A DNA stretch of 32,699 nt, taken from contig JAKLDO010000035.1 in the NCBI GenBank assembly GCA_022703485.1, positions 1 to 32,699 on the forward strand. The letters are read 5' to 3'. Each line of letters opens with the position of its first letter. Position 1 is the first letter of the stretch. Positions 23,788 through 29,764 of the stretch are shown piece by piece. Below the pieces are notes generated by a model. That model ran no database searches, was not told the origin of the DNA, and saw only the letters and a program-made list of their open reading frames with translations. The DNA comes from a bacterium (GTDB taxonomy: Bacteria; UBP6; UBA1177). Position numbers and translations under genes: made by a program.

Positions 23788-24691
23788 CCCTCTTTTTTGT
23801 CAGCCAGCTCTGGAAAGCTTTCTCCATGTTCTGCTGATAATAGACATTAAGAAGTCTTCCCCTTATTTCATTGTAAGGCGGAGGATCTTTCAGTTCAACT
23901 TTCAGCAGTTTCACGATATGCCAGCCGTAACGGCTTTTAAAAGGCTTGCATGTCTCGCCTTCCTTCATTTCCTTGAGCTTTGAAGAGAACTCCGGCACCA
24001 TCTGATTGAGAGGAAAAGTGCCGAGCAGTCCGCCGTTTGAAGCGGAACCGTCTTCCGAATAGGATTTTGCCGCTTCCTCGAAAGTGACCTTGCCTGAAAG
24101 TATCTGCTTGTAGATCGAATCTATCTTTGCATAGATCTCACCGTCGTTCTCATTTTCCGGCGGGGATTTAAGAATTATGTGGGAAGCGGTGTAATTATTC
24201 TCTTTTTTGAACTGGTTGTCATATATGGACTTCAGTATCGTTTCATCAACATCGACAGTTGTCACCGTGACATGCCTTTTCAGATTGAGAAGCTCAAGCT
24301 GACCGCGCAGAACGGTATTTTTATAGACATCCCACTTTATTCCCTGCCTTTCTATCTCGGACTTGAGCTGTTCGAGGGACATCTGGTTCTGAATCGCCAC
24401 ATTTTCGGCCGCTCTGTCGATCTCCTCTTTGCCTATCTCCATTTTAAGCATCTGAAGTTCCTGCCTGACAAGCTCATCATTGACCGCTTTTTCAACAAGC
24501 TCGGTCTTCCTTTTTATCAACGCATCGGCCGGGACCGCTTCGGGATTTTCAGGATTGAGCGTCTTTTTAAGGTCAAAAAGAGTTATGATCTTTCCGTTGA
24601 CCTTCAGAGCAATGCTGTTGAGCAGTTTTTCTTCAGCAGAAACACTGGAAATGATCAGAAGCAGAAATATGAGGAGAAAATATCTTTTCAT
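23759..24691 (-). CDS. SurA-like periplasmic peptidyl-prolyl cis-trans isomerase
   Basis: This is an exported chaperone/isomerase of 310 residues. It has a signal peptide (cleavage after SVSA, residue 19), a helical N-terminal SurA-type domain (about 25-145) and one parvulin (PpiC) domain (about 165-265) with ASHIILK, FEEAAKSYSEDGSASNGGLLGTF and FKSRYGWHIVKLL. SurA of E. coli has two parvulin domains; here there is one, as in many non-enteric homologues. It probably helps outer-membrane proteins fold. It lies six bases downstream of another PpiC-type gene, so the two are made together. Confidence 0.9.
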   Translation of the reverse strand: MKRYFLLIFLLLIISSVSAEEKLLNSIALKVNGKIITLFDLKKTLNPENPEAVPADALIKRKTELVEKAVNDELVRQELQMLKMEIGKEEIDRAAENVAIQNQMSLEQLKSEIERQGIKWDVYKNTVLRGQLELLNLKRHVTVTTVDVDETILKSIYDNQFKKENNYTASHIILKSPPENENDGEIYAKIDSIYKQILSGKVTFEEAAKSYSEDGSASNGGLLGTFPLNQMVPEFSSKLKEMKEGETCKPFKSRYGWHIVKLLKVELKDPPPYNEIRGRLLNVYYQQNMEKAFQSWLTKKRDESKIEILF

Positions 24692-24697
24692 CAGGAA

Positions 24698-25807
24698 CTA
24701 CTGTTTCTTTGAAGCAGGAGCAGTAGTCGGTCTAGGAGCTTCCCCGTCTTTCTTTTCAGCAGGCTGTGGTCTCTCTTTCAGCATCTGCTGGAGCTGTTCG
24801 ATCTTCTTGGGGTCCATCTGGGGTCTCGGAGCCTGTCTCTTGTCCATTTTGTCGGATGAATCCTGAACTTCAGCAGGAACACCGAGATCGATAGAGGAGA
24901 TGGCATCCTTGTTGAGCTTGAAGTTCATTTCCTTCTTTATATTTTCAACAGCTGTCTCAAAACCGTTCTTTCTCTTATCTGTCTTGAGTGTCTGCTCGAT
25001 GCTCTTCTTAACATCGTCAAACGACTTTTCGATCTTTTCTCTCTTTGCAGTGAGCTTGATTATATGATATCCGAACTCTGTCTCCACAACTTCGCTCAGG
25101 TCACCGATCTCTTTAAGTGCGAATGCGGCATCGCTGAACGCTTTTACCATTTTTCCGCCTTCTTCTGTCTTTTCAAAGAAACCGAGGTCGCCGCCTCTTC
25201 TCTTTGAACCTTCGTCATCGCTGTATTTCTTTACAAGTTCAGAGAAATTCTTCGGATCTTTGTTGCCGGCCTTTGCCTCTTTAAGAACTTTGTCAGCTAT
25301 TTTCTTTGCTTCAGCCTTTGCTCTCTTTTCATCAACTTTTATAAGTATGTGGCTTGCTTTAGCTTTTTCCGGCTGATTGAAGCTTGCCTTGTTCTCTTCG
25401 TAATGTTTCTTCATCTCATCTTCAGAAACTGTAAGGCTGTTCTCAATGTCTGTTTTCATCTTTGTGCCGCTGTAGAATCTTGCAACTGTCGATTTTACCT
25501 TTGAAAGGACTGACGGGTCTTTGAGAGCGCCTTCTTTAAGAGCCTTTCTTGCGATAAGTTCGCCTTCTATTATCTTTGTTACAAGTTCTTCTTTCTTTTC
25601 AGGAGTGTTGTAACGGCTCTTCAGATAGGGATTAAGCTCATCTATGTATGTTTTCAGGTACTTATCTGTAATTTTAATTCCGTCGAACTCTGCTATAACT
25701 TTTCCGTCATCCTGCGGAAAAAGGTCAACTTTCGAACCTGAACTTGCACAGTTGCATGAAACTGCCGCGATAAGAGCTGCAATCACTACAGCGATCAACT
25801 TTTTCAT
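24698..25807 (-). CDS. PpiC-type peptidyl-prolyl isomerase lipoprotein
   Basis: This 369-residue exported protein has a signal peptide ending in AAVSC (probable lipidated Cys18; a second Cys at 20). A helical chaperone part (about 40-145) and one parvulin domain (150-255) follow, with ASHILIKV, FSELVKKYSDDEGSKRRGGDLGFF and FGYHIIKL. The last 60 residues are Pro/Gln/Lys-rich and probably disordered. Layout resembles PrsA-type foldases in a Gram-negative setting. A TTGACA-based promoter lies about 75 bases upstream. With the SurA-like gene and the glycosyltransferase it forms a three-gene envelope operon. Confidence 0.9.
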   Translation of the reverse strand: MKKLIAVVIAALIAAVSCNCASSGSKVDLFPQDDGKVIAEFDGIKITDKYLKTYIDELNPYLKSRYNTPEKKEELVTKIIEGELIARKALKEGALKDPSVLSKVKSTVARFYSGTKMKTDIENSLTVSEDEMKKHYEENKASFNQPEKAKASHILIKVDEKRAKAEAKKIADKVLKEAKAGNKDPKNFSELVKKYSDDEGSKRRGGDLGFFEKTEEGGKMVKAFSDAAFALKEIGDLSEVVETEFGYHIIKLTAKREKIEKSFDDVKKSIEQTLKTDKRKNGFETAVENIKKEMNFKLNKDAISSIDLGVPAEVQDSSDKMDKRQAPRPQMDPKKIEQLQQMLKERPQPAEKKDGEAPRPTTAPASKKQ

Positions 25808-25876
25808 AATTAAATCTCCATGTTATAAGTTTATACAAAAAGCCCAAACGAAATCATTAAACAATCCAGACTGGGT

Positions 25877-25904
25877 ATTTAATCCAAGTTATTTTTAATG
25901 TCAA
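25877..25904 (-). promoter_or_regulatory. Promoter of the PPIase operon
   Basis: On the minus strand a perfect TTGACA (25904-25899) with TTAAAT after 16 bases (25882-25877); TAAATA at 17 overlaps. It lies in the gap after the zinc-ribbon gene. Confidence 0.5.
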
Positions 25905-25928
25905 GAAATGACTCGAGAATCTCTGATA

Positions 25929-26288
25929 TCACTTTTCAGAACCTTCTGTTTTTGAAGCGATTATTATCTTTTTGCGTCTTTTTTTAAGGTCTTCTGCTTT
26001 CTTTTTACTTTCACATTCCCTGCACCAGATGAGCCCTTTTACCTGTGCCGGCATGTAGGAAGCTCTTCTGAAATTCTCGCAGATATCGCAGACAAATTCA
26101 TAAACTTCCTTGTCAAGTTTGGCGTTGAAGACCTTTTTGACCGTTCCTTTTTTCCTGTTCAGATGCATCACTTTAAGGCAGTCGTCGCAGTAATATTTCC
26201 TGTGGCCGTCAGCGACAAAAGATACATAATGCTCCTTTCCGCATTTTGCGCAGACGACCTTCGTTGAAGTCATTGTTTTTTTCACCAT
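25929..26288 (-). CDS. Double zinc-ribbon protein of unknown function
   Basis: The product has 119 residues with two four-Cys zinc-binding units: Cys13/16 with Cys34/37, and Cys67/70 with Cys89/92. The C-terminal tail is very Lys/Arg-rich (KKKAEDLKKRRKK). Size and charge suggest an RNA- or DNA-binding accessory protein of the ribosome or transcription machinery, but this is inference only. It resembles the CxxC-x(n)-CxxC domain proteins found in many bacteria without known role. The ATG at 26288 has AGGAG about ten bases upstream. It has its own promoter. Confidence 0.78.
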   Translation of the reverse strand: MVKKTMTSTKVVCAKCGKEHYVSFVADGHRKYYCDDCLKVMHLNRKKGTVKKVFNAKLDKEVYEFVCDICENFRRASYMPAQVKGLIWCRECESKKKAEDLKKRRKKIIIASKTEGSEK

Positions 26289-26324
26289 GTCCGATCCGCT
26301 CCTGTAATAAAAAGATCTGCCGGC

Positions 26325-26352
26325 ATCATATCAGATTCAGCCGATTCATCAA
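26325..26352 (-). promoter_or_regulatory. Promoter of the zinc-ribbon gene
   Basis: On the minus strand TTGATG (26352-26347), 16 bases, TATGAT (26330-26325). Transcript start near 26318, leader about 30 bases. It is divergent from the promoter at 26374-26401. Confidence 0.55.
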
Positions 26353-26373
26353 GAGGTTTCAATAATTTTCGCA

Positions 26374-26401
26374 TTGACTATCAACTAAAGTGCTGTAGAA
26401 T
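26374..26401 (+). promoter_or_regulatory. Sigma70-type promoter of the metallopeptidase lipoprotein gene
   Basis: TTGACT (26374-26379), 16 bases, TAGAAT (26396-26401). Transcript start near 26408, 25 bases before the TTG start codon. Both boxes and the spacing are the same as at tdk. Confidence 0.65.
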
Positions 26402-26432
26402 CGGCTCTGATCTTTATTTTTTGGAGGCTCCT

Positions 26433-27986
26433 TTGAGAAAATTAATGTTCCTCGTGTTAGTGTTCCTCTTTTCTGCCTGCGGAAATGTCGTTACAAAAAA
26501 GCATGTCATTGACGCAACAGACAGTGACACGGTAAATGATGACAATACTCAGACCGATAGCGATACAACGGGATCTGATGAAAATAATGATCTTGAAAAT
26601 CCCGACCTTACAACAGATGATGTTGCAGATCAGGAGCCGGACTTCGACGCCATAACGGATGAAGAGAACGACAACACTGCCGATGAAGATCAGGCGGATA
26701 ATGAACCCGTAGATAACGACTCAGCCTCAGACCCGAGGATCGACCTCACAGGTCCCGATTTCACAGGTTCGACAGTACTTATTCTCAACGGATCGCCTGA
26801 TGGAGAAACATCAGCAAGTTCAGGCACTTTTACCAACCCGTTCTTAACTGTTAAAAACACTCCCCTCAGCAATTCGGGACATCTTCTCAGAAATGACCTG
26901 AGACCTCCTCTTCCGAAAGGGCTCAAAGCGCCCCTGATAATTGACAGTTCCGTAAAAAAGTCACTGCCGCACGTTCCGAAGTTCGTCAAAGGTGACAAAG
27001 ATACGATATATGTCTATGATTTCAGTACCGGTAAAGAAGTCGGGATGCCATCGACCCTTCAGTATGTAGGAACTCACATCGAGATATGGAAAGCGGATGA
27101 TGTGAACGTGTCTGCACAGGATATGCAGAGCATCGCAAATGAGTTTGACAATGAGGTCTATGGTCTTGTAACTGAGAATTTCTATTCTGAAGCTGATATC
27201 GACGAAAACGGGAAAGTATCCATAATCCTTGCGAATCTCGGCGGATTTGCCGCGGGATATTTCAATCCTGCCGATTACTACACAAAGGAGGAATACCCTA
27301 ATTCCAACCACCGCGATCTCATATATATCGAATCATCCATGGGAAATGCAGAGATATTCAGTACAATGGCACATGAATTCCAGCATCTTGTGCATTCCAA
27401 TAAAAATATCCTCATCGAAGACGACTGGAACAGCGGAGAGCTTCCATACCGCTACATTGATGAAGGTCTTGCAACAGCGGCACAGCACATGTATGAAGGT
27501 CTTCAGGAAGAAATGGTCTATATTATCAATGATTCCGGATACAACCAGTCGATCGGAGAAGGCAATTCGTTCATTTACTGGGATTACAGCGATGAGATGA
27601 AGGTCTATTCAGATTATGCAATGGCGTATGTTTTCTTCCAGTATCTCAGAATTAGGGCGGGCAATGACACGACCATATACAACGAAATAATTGATTGTAC
27701 TTCGAACGACTACACCTGCGTGGAAGCCGCAATAACTTCAAGAGTAGACTCTGACTACACTTTCACCGACTTCCTGCTTGATTTCAGAATTGCACTGATA
27801 CTTCAAGACAAATCAGGATCTTACGGTTTCAACAATGAAAGCGGTTTTAGTTTCACAATGCCCTATTTTGAAGGAACATCTGTTTCGCTCAGAGGCGGCG
27901 GCGGAGTTTATATCAGCTCAAATGGAAATTTTGTGAAACCGTCAAACGCCGGAAACAGTCTCATCTTTGCCGGAATTAATGATTGA
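26433..27986 (+). CDS. Zinc metallopeptidase lipoprotein (HEFQH; hyicolysin/M30-like)
   Basis: I start at the TTG at 26433 (517 aa), because GGAGG lies five bases upstream and this start supplies the basic residues of a signal peptide; the ATG at 26445 would lack them. The lipobox is LFSAC (Cys16). Residues 20-100 are an Asp/Glu/Asn-rich low-complexity stalk. The catalytic domain has AHEFQHLVH (zinc ligands His314 and His318, catalytic Glu315) and a downstream YIDEGLATAAQH with a likely third ligand Glu344, a gluzincin layout close to peptidase family M30. It probably cleaves proteins outside the cell. It is followed after 14 bases by a hydrolase gene. Confidence 0.85.
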   Translation: MRKLMFLVLVFLFSACGNVVTKKHVIDATDSDTVNDDNTQTDSDTTGSDENNDLENPDLTTDDVADQEPDFDAITDEENDNTADEDQADNEPVDNDSASDPRIDLTGPDFTGSTVLILNGSPDGETSASSGTFTNPFLTVKNTPLSNSGHLLRNDLRPPLPKGLKAPLIIDSSVKKSLPHVPKFVKGDKDTIYVYDFSTGKEVGMPSTLQYVGTHIEIWKADDVNVSAQDMQSIANEFDNEVYGLVTENFYSEADIDENGKVSIILANLGGFAAGYFNPADYYTKEEYPNSNHRDLIYIESSMGNAEIFSTMAHEFQHLVHSNKNILIEDDWNSGELPYRYIDEGLATAAQHMYEGLQEEMVYIINDSGYNQSIGEGNSFIYWDYSDEMKVYSDYAMAYVFFQYLRIRAGNDTTIYNEIIDCTSNDYTCVEAAITSRVDSDYTFTDFLLDFRIALILQDKSGSYGFNNESGFSFTMPYFEGTSVSLRGGGGVYISSNGNFVKPSNAGNSLIFAGIND

Positions 27987-28000
27987 GGTGAGGAGAAAGA

Positions 28001-28750
28001 ATGAAAGAAAGGTTCCTGTGCCATGGCGGAAATATTGAGGTTATAAGGTTCAAAGGTCACAGCAGTAATATTTTCATTATCGTAGACCGTATTGAGAACA
28101 GGACATATCTTGTCGATTGCGGACTGCCGGCGGACATTCCCGACCTCATCAGGGCCATGGAAAATGAAAAGCTCCCTGCAATAGAGAAAGTTATCTGCAC
28201 CCACTTTCATGTGGACCACTGCTCAGGCTGGATAGAACTTAAAAAAGCGTTCCCGGATGCTGTCATAATGTTCCACAAGGCGGCCGAACCGATAGTAAGC
28301 GGGGCGCAGAAAATGGAATTTCCGGCAATGTCCGATTTTACCGACATAATGATACCTGCGATGAAAGAGAGCGGATATGTTCCGTCATTTAAAGAAGTTA
28401 TGACGAACATCTATTACGGCACCTCGTTCAAAAGCCGTTTTCCGATGGACAAAGTGAGGTTCTTTGATCCTGATGAAACCGTGCTTCCGGGCTTTAAAAC
28501 CGTATTCACTCCGGGACACAGACCTGAGGAGACGAGCTTCTTCGAACCCGGTTCAGGACTTTTCATATCGGGCGATTTTATAATAGTCATGAACCGCCGC
28601 ATTATCGTGAACACTTTCGTCTATGATAGCAAAAAGCAGCTGGAAAGCCTTGAAAAGATTAAGAAATTTGACAATCTTATGATGCTGCTGCCGGGTCACG
28701 GCGAGTGTATGGATTTTAATGAGCTCATACTAAAATACGATCCGAAATAA
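28001..28750 (+). CDS. Metallo-beta-lactamase-fold hydrolase
   Basis: This cytoplasmic 249-residue protein has the complete metal site of the fold: THFHVDH with His68, His70, Asp72 and His73, then His173 in TPGHRPEE, Asp192 in SGDF and His233 in LPGHGE. The family covers glyoxalase II, lactonases, thioesterases and nucleases; nothing here picks out the substrate. An additional helical segment of about 50 residues (95-145) sits between the first two metal motifs. GAGGAGA precedes the ATG, 14 bases after the metallopeptidase gene, so they are probably co-transcribed. Confidence 0.9.
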   Translation: MKERFLCHGGNIEVIRFKGHSSNIFIIVDRIENRTYLVDCGLPADIPDLIRAMENEKLPAIEKVICTHFHVDHCSGWIELKKAFPDAVIMFHKAAEPIVSGAQKMEFPAMSDFTDIMIPAMKESGYVPSFKEVMTNIYYGTSFKSRFPMDKVRFFDPDETVLPGFKTVFTPGHRPEETSFFEPGSGLFISGDFIIVMNRRIIVNTFVYDSKKQLESLEKIKKFDNLMMLLPGHGECMDFNELILKYDPK

Positions 28751-28772
28751 ATCAGACCAATTTATCTTGCAT

Positions 28773-28799
28773 TTGGCAATCACTTTATTATGGTATAGT
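28773..28799 (+). promoter_or_regulatory. Possible promoter of ybaB-recR
   Basis: TTGGCA (28773-28778) and TATAGT (28794-28799) with a 15-base spacer, about 40 bases before the ybaB ATG. Boxes are good, but the spacing is short. Confidence 0.4.
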
Positions 28800-28838
28800 C
28801 GGTTGTTGGGTTGTGTGAAAAATTTTCCGGAGGAATGA

Positions 28839-29150
28839 ATGAACATTCAGAATCTTATGCAGCAGGCTCAGAAAATGCAGAAGAAGATGGCCTCTGTGGA
28901 TGCCGAATTCAAAAATGAGACTTTCAGGACAGAAGCCGGCGGCGGAGCAGTGAATGTGACCATGAACGGCGATATGAAACTTGTGAATGTCACAATATCA
29001 AAAGAGCTCGCAAAAACGGAAGACCTTGAAATGCTTACAGATCTCATAATGGTTGCAGTCAATCAGAGCATTGACACCGTGAAAAAGGAAAAAGAGGCCA
29101 GACTTGCAAAAGTTGTCGGCAAGATCGGCGGAATGCCCGGTCTTTTCTGA
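28839..29150 (+). CDS. ybaB: YbaB/EbfC nucleoid-associated protein
   Basis: This small dimeric DNA-binding protein of 103 residues has the family pattern: an N-terminal helix rich in Gln/Met (NLMQQAQKMQKKM), the beta-strand core GGGAVNVTMNGDMKLVNVTI, and the C-terminal helix ending in the Gly/Met-rich GGMPGLF. GGAGG lies just before the start. It is six bases upstream of recR, the conserved ybaB-recR pairing, though no dnaX is upstream here. Confidence 0.95.
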   Translation: MNIQNLMQQAQKMQKKMASVDAEFKNETFRTEAGGGAVNVTMNGDMKLVNVTISKELAKTEDLEMLTDLIMVAVNQSIDTVKKEKEARLAKVVGKIGGMPGLF

Positions 29151-29156
29151 GGTACC

Positions 29157-29741
29157 ATGCTGCAGACCGAAGTAAGACAGCTGATAGAGGAGTTCAGGAA
29201 ACTTCCCGGAATTTCGTTAAAGAACGCGCATAAGCTCGCTTATTCCGTCCTGAACGAACCAGCGCTCAAAAATGTCCTTAAAAACATCGTCTCCATAACT
29301 GAAAAACTGGAGATCTGTGAAAACTGCGGCTTTTTCAGGAACCATTCTTCGACCTGCATAAACTGTTCCGAAAAAAATTCCGAAATATGCGTGGTGGCAA
29401 CATACAGCGATATGCTTGCGATCGAAAGAACCGGCTGTTTCTCAGGCTCCTACCACATTCTGGGCGGATTGATCGCGCCTCTTGAGAACTGCCTGCCGGA
29501 AGATCTTCTTATCGAACAGCTCAGAAACAGAGCATTAAAAGACCCTGGAATTGAAATATTGCTGGCCCTCCCTTTTTCAATAGAAGGGGATGCTACCGCA
29601 CTTTATATAAAAGATGTACTTGATGGAACCGATGTTTTACTGTCCCGTATTGCCAGAGGACTGCCGGCAGGATGCGCCCCCGATGTTCTTGACAGAAGGA
29701 CCGTTCTTGAAGCTTTCAGCGGGAAGACATATATTAACTGA
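29157..29741 (+). CDS. recR: Recombination mediator RecR
   Basis: RecR acts with RecF/RecO to load RecA onto single-stranded DNA gaps. The 194 residues show the helix-hairpin-helix (KLPGISLKNAHKLA), a four-Cys zinc finger (Cys54, 57, 67, 70), the Toprim domain (ICVVATYSDMLAIERTG to YHILGGLIAPLENC), and the C-terminal RIARGLPAGCAPDVLDRRT motif. Length matches the family (about 200). GAGG precedes the ATG. Confidence 0.96.
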   Translation: MLQTEVRQLIEEFRKLPGISLKNAHKLAYSVLNEPALKNVLKNIVSITEKLEICENCGFFRNHSSTCINCSEKNSEICVVATYSDMLAIERTGCFSGSYHILGGLIAPLENCLPEDLLIEQLRNRALKDPGIEILLALPFSIEGDATALYIKDVLDGTDVLLSRIARGLPAGCAPDVLDRRTVLEAFSGKTYIN

Positions 29742-29764
29742 TCTTTTCTGATACGGAGGAATCT

